Shown: piece after piece, positions 28,755 through 40,662 of the stretch | Layout: each line of letters begins with the position of its first letter | Numbering within the stretch: the stretch's first letter is position 1 | Source of the DNA: DATEMU01 sp964414585 | GTDB taxonomy: Bacteria > Planctomycetota > Phycisphaerae > UBA1845 > UTPLA1 | Assembly: GCA_964414585.1 (NCBI GenBank) | Contig: CAYPXR010000002.1 | Coordinates: forward strand, 1-64,000 | Length of the DNA stretch: 64,000 nt | Direction of reading: 5' to 3' | Notes under the pieces: model-generated | What the model saw: only the letters and a program-made list of their open reading frames with translations | Told to the model about the DNA's origin: nothing | The model's database searches: none | Made by a program: the position numbers and the translations under genes

Positions 28755-28826
28755 AGCGGGTGATGAGACTCGAACTCACGACATTCACGTTGGCAACGTG
28801 ACGCTCTACCACTGAGCTACACCCGC
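28755..28826 (-). tRNA. tRNA-Gly (anticodon GCC)
   Basis: 72 nt on the minus strand. The acceptor stem GCGGGTG pairs with CACCCGC and the discriminator is T. The D-arm is TAGCTCAGTGGTAGAGC, the anticodon stem CACGT/ACGTG has loop TTGCCAA (anticodon GCC), and the T-arm carries GTTCGAGTC. CCA is not encoded. Confidence 0.97.
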
Positions 28827-29071
28827 GTGAGGCCGGCACGCCGTCCTGTATCGGACGCCTGCCGGACAAACCCCATTTATAACCGATTTCGGCGATCGTC
28901 AATAGGCCTCCGGGGCCCTGGCCGAGACCAATATCCAAATCGTTTCCAATGATAGTCTTGCAACACGATTCCGACAGTCCAGTCCCGCTGACCGGTCGCC
29001 GAACATGGATTTATGGACGATATTCTGAAGACGGGCGGTTCGGACCGATCTTTTGACGGTGGTTCATCGAG

Positions 29072-29416
29072 ATGTACGAACGAAGACATCAGCCCCTGCT
29101 GCCAAGAACCCGGTTTATCCTCCGCTTCCTTCGTAGCTTCTCGCTGTCCGCCGGCATCGTCGCCGGGGCGCTCGGGATCGGCATCGTCGGATATCACTTT
29201 CTCGCAAAACTGGCGTGGATCGACGCCCTCGTTGACGCCTCGATGATTCTCTCCGGCATGGGGCCGGTCAATCCGCTGACGAACACGGCCGGCAAGGTTT
29301 TCGCCTCCGCCTATGCGCTCTTCTCGGGAATCGTTTTCCTGGCGATCACGGCCATCGTCGTCGCGCCGTTGCTGCATCGACTGTTACACCGTTTCCACCT
29401 GGAAGGAAAAAAATAA
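29072..29416 (+). CDS. Small conserved membrane protein with pore-loop-like segment
   Basis: 114 residues. One hydrophobic helix (SLSAGIVAGALGIGIVGYHF), then WIDALVDASMILSGMGPVNP and TNTAGKVFASAYALFSG, then a second helix (IVFLAITAIVVAPLLHRLLH). The re-entrant middle and the terminal HRLLHRFHLE resemble small proteins sometimes annotated as two-helix ion-channel-like, but the K-channel filter TVGYG is not present. The function is unknown. The gene stands alone, divergent from tRNA-Gly; no strong ribosome-binding site is seen. Confidence 0.6.
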   Translation: MYERRHQPLLPRTRFILRFLRSFSLSAGIVAGALGIGIVGYHFLAKLAWIDALVDASMILSGMGPVNPLTNTAGKVFASAYALFSGIVFLAITAIVVAPLLHRLLHRFHLEGKK

Positions 29417-29631
29417 GCGGGGGGCAAAGAATCCGGGCAGCGCTGTACACCGAGCCGCATGGCGCAAGTCGAAGATCCGCCGTGGCGGGCCTGCGGCCGA
29501 GCGCAGGGGAACCATCGGAACACCCGTATCCGACGTCCGTAAGACACGTGCTCGAAAGTTTTTCTTCCCGTCGGTCCGGGGCTTGCGCCGCCGGCTCGGT
29601 TGGCGGCGCAGACTCGTGGATAATCTTAATT

Positions 29632-32529
<2,898 letters not shown>

Positions 32530-32636
32530 AGGTGCGCCGCTCCGGAAGAGATTTTAACGGGAATCGAGCGGAAGCCCACCGACTGTAATCGGCAGGCTTT
32601 TTTGGAAGAAAACGATGCAACTAACGGGAATCCCCG

Positions 32637-33017
32637 CTATCCCCCGAGCTGCGCTTCATAGGCCTCGGCGGCCATCAGCCTGGCATGTTGGGCGGGGTCC
32701 GACACCTTGATCTTGACCATCCACCCCTGATCGAAGGGGTTGCTGTTGACCAGCTCCGGTGCGGAGGCGAGCTTCTCGTTGACTTCCGCCACGACGCCCG
32801 AGACGCCGCTGTAGAGATCGCTCGTCGCCTTGACGCTCTCGATCTCCCCCATCGGCTGATTGGCGGAGACCTCCTTGCCGACCTTGGGTAGCGAGACAAA
32901 GGTGACATCGGTCAGTTCATCCGCCGCGAACTGCGTGATGCCGATCGTGCAGATGTTGCCGTCGAGCTTGTGCCACTCGTGACTCTTGAGATATCGCCGG
33001 TCTGTTGGAACGCCCAC
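32637..33017 (-). CDS. gcvH: Glycine cleavage system H protein
   Basis: 126 residues, normal length. The lipoyl-lysine motif GEIESVKATSDLYSGVSG carries the modified Lys, with SHEW near the N-terminus and NSNPFDQGWMVKIKV near the C-terminus. It shuttles the aminomethyl intermediate between GcvP, GcvT and dihydrolipoamide dehydrogenase. It is 23 nt downstream of gcvT. The lipM gene at 40663 could supply the octanoyl/lipoyl group. Confidence 0.98.
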   Translation of the reverse strand: MGVPTDRRYLKSHEWHKLDGNICTIGITQFAADELTDVTFVSLPKVGKEVSANQPMGEIESVKATSDLYSGVSGVVAEVNEKLASAPELVNSNPFDQGWMVKIKVSDPAQHARLMAAEAYEAQLGG

Positions 33018-33040
33018 GTCTCGCCTCCCGGAAAATAATC

Positions 33041-34135
33041 CTACGAATTCGTCGTTCGCTTGTAAAACGGCAGCGGCACCACCGTCGCCGCGATACGTTC
33101 ATCCTTGATCGCCACCGAAAGCGACTGACCCTCGACCGACAGCGCCGAATCGACGTAGGCCATCGCGATCGACTTCTCCAGCGTCGGGCTCAACGTCCCG
33201 CTCGTCACCTCGCCAACCTCTCGATCGCCGGAAAAAACCTTCGAACCCTGCCGCGCGATCCGGCGGCCTTCCAGGACGAGCCCGGTAACCTTGCGCCGCG
33301 GACCGTCGGCGGAAATCTTTCGCAGCGCAGCCGCGCCGATGAATTCCTTCTCTAGATCGACGCACCATCCGCAGCCCGCCGAGAGCGGGTCGATGTTTTC
33401 ATTCAACTCGTGCCCGTACAGCGGCATCCCCGCTTCGAGCCGCAGCGTATCGCGCGCCCCGAGGCCCGCCGGCTTGACCGTCACGCGGCCGCCTTCGCCG
33501 GGCTGCGTCAGATAGTCCCACACCAGCACACCGACGCTGGCGCCGAGTACCACCTCGACGCCGTCCTCGCCGGTGTAGCCGCTGCGAAAGATCGAATACG
33601 ACTGGGCCATGTAACTGCCGGTCAGACAGCCGTAGCGACCGATGTCGCCGATCTTGATTGGGACGTTGTCGCTGAACAGCGCCATCGTCGCGGGCCCTTG
33701 CACGGCCATCATGACCGTCTTCGTCGTCGTGTCTTCAATCGTCACCTTGCGACCCGCCGCGTGCTTGTTCAGATGGGCGACGATCTTCTCGCGGTTGCCC
33801 GCGTTGCAGACCATGTAGAGGCGATCTTCAAATCGCGAGACGATCACGTCATCGAGAATGCCGCCCTGCTCGTTGCAAACATGGCTGTAGCCGCTCCGCC
33901 CGACCTTGAGCTTCGCAATATTTCGCGTGCAGACGTGCTGAAGCAGCGCCTCGGCGTCGGCCCCCTTAAAGATCAGCCGGCCCATGTGGGAAACATCGAA
34001 GATGCTGCTGGCCGTCCGCGTATAGGCGTGCTCGTCCTGGATGCCGCGGTACATCACCGGCATCTCCCACCCGCCGAAGTCAATCAGCCGGGCGCCGAGC
34101 CGTTTGTGCGTTTCGTAAAGGGCAGTGTGTAACAT
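33041..34135 (-). CDS. gcvT: Glycine cleavage system T protein (aminomethyltransferase)
   Basis: 364 residues. It opens LYETHKRLGARLIDFGGWEM, with VMYRGIQDEHAYTRTASSIF and FDVSHMGRL, and includes the conserved GYTGEDGVEVV and ARDTLRLEAGMPLYGHE motifs of the folate-binding domain. It releases ammonia and makes methylene-tetrahydrofolate from the H-protein intermediate. It is first of gcvTHP, 51 nt after the redoxin gene, so glycine cleavage may be co-transcribed with rnr and the redoxin. Confidence 0.97.
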   Translation of the reverse strand: MLHTALYETHKRLGARLIDFGGWEMPVMYRGIQDEHAYTRTASSIFDVSHMGRLIFKGADAEALLQHVCTRNIAKLKVGRSGYSHVCNEQGGILDDVIVSRFEDRLYMVCNAGNREKIVAHLNKHAAGRKVTIEDTTTKTVMMAVQGPATMALFSDNVPIKIGDIGRYGCLTGSYMAQSYSIFRSGYTGEDGVEVVLGASVGVLVWDYLTQPGEGGRVTVKPAGLGARDTLRLEAGMPLYGHELNENIDPLSAGCGWCVDLEKEFIGAAALRKISADGPRRKVTGLVLEGRRIARQGSKVFSGDREVGEVTSGTLSPTLEKSIAMAYVDSALSVEGQSLSVAIKDERIAATVVPLPFYKRTTNS

Positions 34136-34186
34136 CGGACGGAGTTTAGGGCCGCGCCGCCGAGTCGGTCAATACGAGGGCCTCGC

Positions 34187-35452
34187 TTACCTTTCATTCG
34201 CCAGCAATTTTTCGATGGCGGCCTCGAATTGCTTGCGCAGCTTCGTGTACTCCTCCCCCGTCGCCGGGCCGGAGAAGCCAGAATAAACCGAGCGGACCGT
34301 CCCGTCGGCATCGACAAAGAGAAACGTCGGAAAGCTCTTCAACTCTTCGATGACCGGCAGCGCGGCGGATGCCTTCTTCCGATCGCGCACCCCGGCGATG
34401 AGCGCCGTGTAAGTCGCCTTGTGACGTTCGAGATATCGCTTGACTTGTTGCGCATCGCGCCGGGCATCGCCGGATTCAAACGCAAGACCGACCACCTTGA
34501 GCCCGCGCGGGCCGTACTTCTTCTCCAGATCAACAAGCAACTCCGCCGCATCGTGACAATTCGGGCACCAACTCCCGAAGATTTCAACAATCGTCGCCTT
34601 GCCAAGCAGGCCGGGCTCCGAGAGCGACCGCGCCTTGCCATTGAGATCGGGAAACCTCAAATCCTTGAGCTTCGCCTTGGGATTAATCTTGGTCAGACTG
34701 AACCCATCCGGCAGCGCCGCCTTGTCGTCGCGCTTCGCCGTCCACGTCTCGTGCCACTTGGCCCCCGACCAGAAATCGCCCTTGAGCGTCCCATCGGATT
34801 GCATCCTGGCATGAAAGAGAAACGCGTGCGAACCGTCGAAACAGGAGAGCCGCAGCAGGCCGTGTTCGTAGCTGCCCGCCAGATACCGATAGTCCCCGGT
34901 CGTCGTGAGGAATGTCCCATCGACGCTTTTATCCTTGCCTTCTTTGAACACGCCGATCGCCGGGGAATCATCGCTTGAAAACTTGACGGACCAACGGCCA
35001 TCGACCGTCGTTGGCTTTTCGATTTCCTCAGTGATCTTGAGATTTGGCTTGAAAAGATATCCCTGATATCCCTCCGCCGAAAAATCCATTTCAACGGGTT
35101 TGCCGTCACCGCCTTCCTTGATCCAATGTCCTTTCAATTCATGCACTTCGCAGAATGGCCCTCCCGCGGACATCGCCTTGATCTTTGAACGATAATGATT
35201 GAATTCAAACTCGTATGAGTGAATTTGTGGACGTCGTGCATGGGGAATGTTTATTCGTTCTTCACCATTGAACACGCACGCACGCCATTTAGGCGGTAAC
35301 TCTTCAACGACCAAGATGAAGGGGATTTCTCCGCCCGGACAGGCGAGCGTAGCACGATATACGTGTTTGAGTTGCCAAACTGAGTTCAGTTCATCCGAAA
35401 GTTTTTGCTGCGGTACGAACGAAATGACTCCCGCTAGTACAAATCCAAACAT
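34187..35452 (-). CDS. TlpA/thioredoxin-like protein with N-terminal unknown domain
   Basis: 421 residues. A short hydrophobic N-terminus (MFGFVLAGVISFVP) may be a signal peptide. Residues 20-250 form a beta-rich region with no family I recognise. The C-terminal 150 residues are an AhpC/TlpA-type thioredoxin fold: LRFPDLNGKARSLSEPGLLG, the redox motif EIFGSWCPNCHDAAEL (CPNC), then GLKVVGLAFESGD and FPTFLFVDADGTV. Such proteins reduce disulphides outside the cytoplasm. It begins 11 nt after rnr, in the same operon. Confidence 0.85.
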   Translation of the reverse strand: MFGFVLAGVISFVPQQKLSDELNSVWQLKHVYRATLACPGGEIPFILVVEELPPKWRACVFNGEERINIPHARRPQIHSYEFEFNHYRSKIKAMSAGGPFCEVHELKGHWIKEGGDGKPVEMDFSAEGYQGYLFKPNLKITEEIEKPTTVDGRWSVKFSSDDSPAIGVFKEGKDKSVDGTFLTTTGDYRYLAGSYEHGLLRLSCFDGSHAFLFHARMQSDGTLKGDFWSGAKWHETWTAKRDDKAALPDGFSLTKINPKAKLKDLRFPDLNGKARSLSEPGLLGKATIVEIFGSWCPNCHDAAELLVDLEKKYGPRGLKVVGLAFESGDARRDAQQVKRYLERHKATYTALIAGVRDRKKASAALPVIEELKSFPTFLFVDADGTVRSVYSGFSGPATGEEYTKLRKQFEAAIEKLLANER

Positions 35453-35463
35453 CGTCGTTGTCC

Positions 35464-37812
35464 TTATCGCCGCCTGCGGCGCTTCTGAGGACCCCGATTC
35501 GGCCGGCCGCCGTCTTTGCGTTGACCGCCCTTTCGATGGCCCTTGTCTCGCCCACCAAAACCGGCCCGTGAACGTTCGGTCTCGCCGCGCCCCATCGACG
35601 ACTGTCGCCGCGACGGCCCTCCGCCGACGAGAATCAATCCAAGCTGTCTCGCCGCAACATCCACCTCACCGATCTGCACCTTCAGCAGCGTCCCCATCGT
35701 GAACATCCGCCGCGTCCGCTCCCCGACGACGCGGCCGAGCTTCACGTCGACCTCCCACCAGTCGTCGCCGAGGTCTTCCATCCGCAGCAGCCCGTCGATC
35801 AGGTACTTCGGATGCTGAACAAACAGCCCAAAATTCGTCACGCCGGTCACGACACCTTCGAACTCCTCGCCGACATGCTTGGATAATAGTTCGAGCACTT
35901 TGACCGTTCTCAATTCCTGCTCGGCGGACTCCGCGCGGCGCGACAGATACGACAGCCGCCGCCCCGCCTCGACGAGCTCCTCCTCGCTCGGCACTTCGTC
36001 CAGCCCCTTGCCGCCCTTGCCAAATTTGCCTTCCAAATGCCGCTCCACGAGCCGGTGCACCATCAAATCCGCATACCGCCGGATCGGGCTCGTGAAGTGC
36101 GCGTAATGTTTGCTGGCCAACGCAAAGTGACCAACGTGCTTCGGCGAATACTCCGCCATCTCCATCGACTTGAGCACGGCGAGATTGACCGCATAAGCCT
36201 CGGGCTTGCCGCGAAGCGGTTCGAGCAGCCGCTGCAGATCGCGCGGCGTGATCCGCTTGGGCACGGAAAAGCCCGCGGCGCGCATGAACCGCCCCATCGC
36301 CTCCAGCGAGCTGTCGTCGGGATCGGGGTGGATTCGCCGGATGCACGGCACGCTGAGCCGATCCATCAACCGCGCAACGGCCTCATTCGCCTCGACCATG
36401 AACATCTCAATGATCGTGTGCGAAAAGCTCTTATCCTCCGGCTCGGCGTCGACCACCCGGCCATCGTCATCGAGGATCAGATCGACCGCCGGCAGATCCA
36501 GGACGATCATCCCTTCGTCGTGACGCCGGGCCTGGATGATCCGCGCCAGTGTGTCCATCCGCTCGACGAGTTCGACGACCGGCTTGGGGATGCCGGACTT
36601 CTGGCCATCCAGAATCGCCGAGGCCTGCCGATAGGTCAGGCGCTTCGTCGAGCGGATGACGGTATTGGCGAAGCGCGTGGCGACGACCCGGCCGTGCGCG
36701 TCGTAACGAACGAACGCGCTCTTGCAAAGTCGAGGCTCGCCTTCCTGCAAACTGCACAAGCCGTTGGACAAAATCTCCGGCAGCATCGGCACGACGTGAC
36801 CGGGGAAATAAACGCTCGTGCCGCGCTCGACGGCCTCGGTATCGATCGCCCCGCCTTCACGGACAAAGGTGCTGACGTCGGCGATATGCACGCCGAGTTC
36901 CCATGCAGCATGACTTGAGGCTTGAGACTTGAGGCTTGAGGAACGGCCGGCGCGAGAGTCTTTTTTCGCACCATCCATCCTCACCAACGTTATCGCATCG
37001 TCATAATCCTTCGCATCATCAGGATCGATCGTAATCGTCAAAGTGCCGGTCAAGTCCTCGCGCTCCGCGATCGCCTTGTCCGCGTCGAACGACTGCGCGA
37101 CCCCGCGAGCCTCCGCCAATACCTCCTTCGGAAACTCGTCCGGCAGGTGATACTGATGCTTAATGCTAATCAGATCGACGCCCGGCTGCCCGCGCTTGCC
37201 CAGCCGCTCGACGATCACGCCGGTCGCCGGCTTGCCGTCGCTGGGATACCGCACGATCTCGACGACGACCTGCTCGCCGGCCTTCGCCCCCTTGGCCCCG
37301 ACATCGCCGATCATGATGGGCACGTGCAATGTGTTTCCGTCCGGCTGGACAAAGAACATGCCGCTTTCGTTGCGCAGCTCGCCGACATAACGGCTGTCAC
37401 CGCGCTCGATGATCTTGATCACCTGTCCGCCGAAGGCCGCCTTGCCGTCGCGCTTCCCGCGAGATTGAACCGAGCAAAGCACCTTGTCGCCGGTCACGGC
37501 ATCCAGCGTCGCATCCGGCGGAATAAACAGATCGCCGTGGGTCGTCACGCCGTCCGGCACGACAAAGCCGAAGCCGCGCGGGTTGCCGCGAAAGGTCCCG
37601 ACCACCTGATGCGGCGGGTGCGGCAGCATCACGGCGTTGCCGGTGCCCAGCACGACCCGGCCGACGCGTCGCAGCGAATCGACGGCATCGTGAAAATCGC
37701 CGTATTCGGCCTCGGCGATGCCCATCGCCTTGGCCAGGCGCGGCGCCTTCATCGGGGCATATTCCGGCCGCCGCAGAAATTCAAGGATTCGTTCTGAAAA
37801 ACGCTTGGCCAT
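35464..37812 (-). CDS. rnr: Ribonuclease R with satellite-derived insertion
   Basis: 782 residues from an ATG with GGAG 5 nt upstream. Order: N-terminal winged-helix segment (KAPRLAKAMGIAEAEYGDF), cold-shock domains (GTFRGNPRGFGFVVPD), the RNB catalytic domain with ITIDPDDAKDYDDAITL (metal-binding Asp cluster) and LGVHIADVS, an S1 domain (GEEFEGVVTGVTNFGLFV), and a very basic tail rich in Arg, Lys, Gly and Gln. It degrades structured RNA 3' to 5'. Between VRMDG and WELGVHIADVS there are about 20 extra residues (Ser/Lys-rich) that relatives lack. They are partly encoded by a 7-bp tandem array (36914-36941) and probably form a surface loop. Confidence 0.95.
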   Translation of the reverse strand: MAKRFSERILEFLRRPEYAPMKAPRLAKAMGIAEAEYGDFHDAVDSLRRVGRVVLGTGNAVMLPHPPHQVVGTFRGNPRGFGFVVPDGVTTHGDLFIPPDATLDAVTGDKVLCSVQSRGKRDGKAAFGGQVIKIIERGDSRYVGELRNESGMFFVQPDGNTLHVPIMIGDVGAKGAKAGEQVVVEIVRYPSDGKPATGVIVERLGKRGQPGVDLISIKHQYHLPDEFPKEVLAEARGVAQSFDADKAIAEREDLTGTLTITIDPDDAKDYDDAITLVRMDGAKKDSRAGRSSSLKSQASSHAAWELGVHIADVSTFVREGGAIDTEAVERGTSVYFPGHVVPMLPEILSNGLCSLQEGEPRLCKSAFVRYDAHGRVVATRFANTVIRSTKRLTYRQASAILDGQKSGIPKPVVELVERMDTLARIIQARRHDEGMIVLDLPAVDLILDDDGRVVDAEPEDKSFSHTIIEMFMVEANEAVARLMDRLSVPCIRRIHPDPDDSSLEAMGRFMRAAGFSVPKRITPRDLQRLLEPLRGKPEAYAVNLAVLKSMEMAEYSPKHVGHFALASKHYAHFTSPIRRYADLMVHRLVERHLEGKFGKGGKGLDEVPSEEELVEAGRRLSYLSRRAESAEQELRTVKVLELLSKHVGEEFEGVVTGVTNFGLFVQHPKYLIDGLLRMEDLGDDWWEVDVKLGRVVGERTRRMFTMGTLLKVQIGEVDVAARQLGLILVGGGPSRRQSSMGRGETERSRAGFGGRDKGHRKGGQRKDGGRPNRGPQKRRRRR
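36914..36941. repeat. Four tandem 7-bp repeats inside rnr
   Basis: On the plus strand CTTGAGG, CTTGAGA, CTTGAGG, CTTGAGG lie end to end. Because 7 is not a multiple of 3, unit loss or gain would shift the rnr frame unless three units change together. It encodes part of the SSLKSQASS stretch. Confidence 0.9.
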
Positions 37813-37904
37813 TCATGCTCCAAAACCGGTCAACTTGCCCCGGGACTGCCTCGCGGCGAAGATGACGTCAGCAAAGCCGCTGACATCCGAAAGGAAGGAT
37901 CGCC

Positions 37905-38243
37905 ATGGAAGACATCATCGCCGACGCCCGCGCACTGGGCAAGAAGATCGCCGCGCACCCTCGCACCGCCAAGTTCCTGACCGCCGCGAAGGCCGTCGCC
38001 GAAGACAAAACGGCTCAGGAAGTATTAAAGGCCTACCAGGATCAGGTCAACAAAATCCGCCAGTTGGAAGCAAGCGGCAAGCCCGTCGAGCCGGACGATA
38101 AGCGCAAGATCATGGACTGCGAAACGAAGCTGGCGGGCAACGACAAGCTGAAAGAGATGATGAAGCACCAGGCGGATTACCTGGAGATGATGCACCGGAT
38201 CAACTCGGCGATCGATGAAGCGTCGCAAGGCGACGCGGCCTGA
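37905..38243 (+). CDS. YlbF/YmcA family protein
   Basis: 112 residues, all-helical, with GGAAGGA 7 nt before the ATG. The N-terminal ADARALGKKIAAHPRTAKFL and later AAKAVAEDKTAQEVLKAYQD match the Com_YlbF family. In Bacillus, YlbF and YmcA act with YaaT as a complex that influences RNA processing by RNase Y and development. In other phyla the role is unknown. It is divergent from rnr, 92 nt apart. Its last 44 bp overlap the 3' end of the opposite-strand glycosyltransferase. Confidence 0.85.
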   Translation: MEDIIADARALGKKIAAHPRTAKFLTAAKAVAEDKTAQEVLKAYQDQVNKIRQLEASGKPVEPDDKRKIMDCETKLAGNDKLKEMMKHQADYLEMMHRINSAIDEASQGDAA

Positions 38244-39372
38244 TGAGCCCGCAGAGGTGGTCGATCTTCGCTTGCCACGTCTCCTTTTTCATCGCCGCCC
38301 GTCGCTCCAAAATCAGTTCCGACGAATTCTCTGCAATGGCGCGTTCACACGCCGCGACGAATCCCGCCGCGCCGGACGCGACGCGCACCCACGGCTCATA
38401 CCGCTGCACCTCCGGCATCGGCGTTGAAACGACCGGCAACCCCGCGCTGAGATATTCACGGAGCTTGATCGGGTTGACCGCGCGGGTCAGATCGTTCACC
38501 CGAAACGGGATCAGCCCGACGTCGAAACCTTTCGCAAAGGCGGGAAGCTGTTCGTAAGAGCGGCGGCCCAACAGGTGCACGTTGGCAAGCCCGTCCTTGG
38601 CGGAGACGTCGGTCGCAATGGGACCAATGAGCGCCAGGGACCACGACGGCTTTTCGCGAGCAATCGCCGCCAACAGCTCGACGTCGACCCAGTTCTCGAT
38701 GAGCCCCCAAAATCCCAGTACCGGCCGGGGCAATTCGGAAATCTCCGGCGGAATGGCCACTTCAACATGCCGTGCTTTCGCAAAATGTTCGTAATCCACG
38801 CCGTGCGTCACCAGCGCGATGTTCCTGTTGAGTTTTCGCTTCGCTTCATACAACGCCTGCGACGTGACGACGACGAGGCCGGCTTTCGAGGCCAGCCGAG
38901 CCTCGGCGGCGAGAATTGCCGCCCGGTCATAACCGTCGAACGCGCTGAACTCATCCGCGCAGTAATAGACGAAGCTCTCTTCGTCGAAGGCCCCGCAAAG
39001 AAAATCCACATCCGGCGCGAAGGACCAGACCTGCACCGGCCGCGACGGCAACTGTCTCAATACGCTCCTAATCTGCCTCACGAGGAGACGGCGGTTCAAA
39101 GCGGCGACGGCGCGACTGCCCGGCAGAGGCGCGACCAGCGGCGTGACGACCGTGATGTTCTCGGCAACCCGTCGCGGCCCCTGAATCACCTGTCGCAGCT
39201 TGCCGACGATTGCCCCGGCATCGGCCGCGCTGACCCTCGGCCGCCGCGATCCGTGGTAATTGACCCAGACGATCTCATTCCGCCCGGCAAGCAACCGCAT
39301 GACATGATGCTTGCTCGTCGGGTCCGCCGCCCAGTTGCTGGCGATGCAGACGATATTGCGGCCTTTGATCAT
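38200..39372 (-). CDS. Glycosyltransferase, GT4/GT1-like
   Basis: 390 residues. GT-B layout: N-terminal IVCIASNWAADPTSKHHVMR, middle FVYYCADEFSAFDGYDR, linker VVVTSQALYEAKR and THGVDYEHF, then donor domain RPVLGFWGLIENWVDVELL, LIGPIATD, VHLLGRRSYEQLPAFAKGFD and IKLREYLSAGLPVVSTPMPE. This matches the TuaH-like group of teichuronic/polysaccharide transferases. It is downstream of another GT4 on the same strand; the two probably act on one glycan. It overlaps ylbF by 44 bp, tail to tail. Confidence 0.88.
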   Translation of the reverse strand: MIKGRNIVCIASNWAADPTSKHHVMRLLAGRNEIVWVNYHGSRRPRVSAADAGAIVGKLRQVIQGPRRVAENITVVTPLVAPLPGSRAVAALNRRLLVRQIRSVLRQLPSRPVQVWSFAPDVDFLCGAFDEESFVYYCADEFSAFDGYDRAAILAAEARLASKAGLVVVTSQALYEAKRKLNRNIALVTHGVDYEHFAKARHVEVAIPPEISELPRPVLGFWGLIENWVDVELLAAIAREKPSWSLALIGPIATDVSAKDGLANVHLLGRRSYEQLPAFAKGFDVGLIPFRVNDLTRAVNPIKLREYLSAGLPVVSTPMPEVQRYEPWVRVASGAAGFVAACERAIAENSSELILERRAAMKKETWQAKIDHLCGLIRPRRLATLHRSPS

Positions 39373-39376
39373 TTTG

Positions 39377-39408
39377 GCGTTTCGGCGTTTTAGCGTTTCA
39401 GCGTTTCT
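39377..39408. repeat. Four tandem 8-bp repeats spanning a stop codon
   Basis: On the plus strand GCGTTTCG, GCGTTTTA, GCGTTTCA, GCGTTTCT lie end to end. On the minus strand the array covers the last codons and TAA stop (39390-39392) of the upstream glycosyltransferase and reaches to 5 nt before the ATG of the next. Confidence 0.9.
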
Positions 39409-40580
39409 TCAAATACATCGACGCATTCCCGCGCCACCTGTTGCCAGCTTCGCCGGCCGCCGATCGCCGCGATCCCGGCACGGTCCCACGTATCGGTCAG
39501 CCCCTGGCAGACCCGCTCAAAGAACACCCCCTCGTTCTCCAGCGGGACCAGCCAACCCAGCCCCCATTCGTTCATCACCTCGCGGTTCCCGCCGACATCC
39601 GTCGCCATGACTGGGCACCCGCAGGCCAGGGCCTCGGCAATGGCGTTGCACCAACCCTCCGAGCGGCTCGCGTGCACGAAGAGGTCGGCGGCATTGAGCA
39701 TGGCGGCAACCTGCTCTGGCGGAACACGACCGGCAAGAGTGATCGTCCCATCCGGCAATTTCAGCGAATCGATTTGTTCCCGAAGTCGACGTTCATAGGC
39801 CGGTTCCCCTGCCGACCCGCCAACAAGGACCAGCCGTGCATCGCCGACCCGCTGACGAACGTTCGGCCACATGGCAACCAGACGGTCGAAGCCCTTGAGC
39901 GCCTGCAAATGCCCCACGGAAACCGCGTACTTGGCATCGGTCACCCAACCCAGCGCGCGACGGGCTTCCTGCGAAATGCTATTCCGCTCCTGAACGCCGA
40001 CATCGCGGCGGAAAACCTGCGAATCGATCCCATTCGGGATGACGTGAATCGTCGGCAGATCGCCGGCAACTTCCCGCGCGAGGTCCGCAAGCGATTGCGA
40101 CACGGAGATAAGCGCGTCCGCCCCGCGGAGCATCTCAACGATCTGCCGCCGCATCGATGGGTTCGCGATCCGGCTGACCAGCTTCCCGCGAAGTGTGCAG
40201 ACAAACGGAAGTCCGCGTTCCCTGGCGACGCGCCACGCCCCCACGGCGTCGGGCCATTCAAAGTGTGCGTCGATCAGCTCGACCGGTCCGCGGTCGCGAA
40301 CCTGATCGAGCCCGCGAGCAAAGGCTCTCGCATAAAAGTGGGCATCCCACGATTTGAAGACGCCGGGAATGTAAAACATCCGCGGTCGCAGGACCGGCGG
40401 CTTTTCGTTCGCGCCGCCGGTCACCAACCCTCCCCCTGCCATGCCCGGAAACCACGGCGCCGGCGCGATGACCTGCACCGGCATCAACTCGGCAATGGCC
40501 TGTAGCCGGCGTTGAACGAAGATGCCCTGCGTCGGCGCGCCCGGATGGGGATAGCAAAACGTCGTCGAGCAGATGGCCAT
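39390..40580 (-). CDS. GT4 family glycosyltransferase
   Basis: 396 residues from the ATG at 40580; the frame is open to 40748, but that would run through the divergent lipM promoter. N-terminal domain: MAICSTTFCYPHPGAPTQGI and FVQRRLQAIAELMPVQVIAP, typical of this family. Donor domain: IHVIPNGIDSQVF, YAVSVGHLQALKGFDRLVAM, RLVLVGGSAGEPAYER, AAMLNAADLFVHASRSEGWC and IAEALACGCPVMATDVGGNREV with the EX7E motif. It acts with the following glycosyltransferase gene, 17 nt apart. Confidence 0.93.
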   Translation of the reverse strand: MAICSTTFCYPHPGAPTQGIFVQRRLQAIAELMPVQVIAPAPWFPGMAGGGLVTGGANEKPPVLRPRMFYIPGVFKSWDAHFYARAFARGLDQVRDRGPVELIDAHFEWPDAVGAWRVARERGLPFVCTLRGKLVSRIANPSMRRQIVEMLRGADALISVSQSLADLAREVAGDLPTIHVIPNGIDSQVFRRDVGVQERNSISQEARRALGWVTDAKYAVSVGHLQALKGFDRLVAMWPNVRQRVGDARLVLVGGSAGEPAYERRLREQIDSLKLPDGTITLAGRVPPEQVAAMLNAADLFVHASRSEGWCNAIAEALACGCPVMATDVGGNREVMNEWGLGWLVPLENEGVFFERVCQGLTDTWDRAGIAAIGGRRSWQQVARECVDVFEETLKR

Positions 40581-40662
40581 CGGTGACACCCTACGGAACG
40601 CCGGCGCGAATGCAATGCGTCGCCGAGCGCCGTGTTTCAGCCGTTCCGCTACGATATCGGCA

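Noticed and set aside
28738..28938. Minus-strand frame with CSSVVERHVANVNVVSSSLI
   Set aside because: It is a translation of tRNA-Gly and its flanks, not a gene.
34136..34186. Glycine riboswitch ahead of gcvT
   Set aside because: Only 51 nt separate the redoxin stop and gcvT; too short for a tandem glycine aptamer and no matching core was seen.
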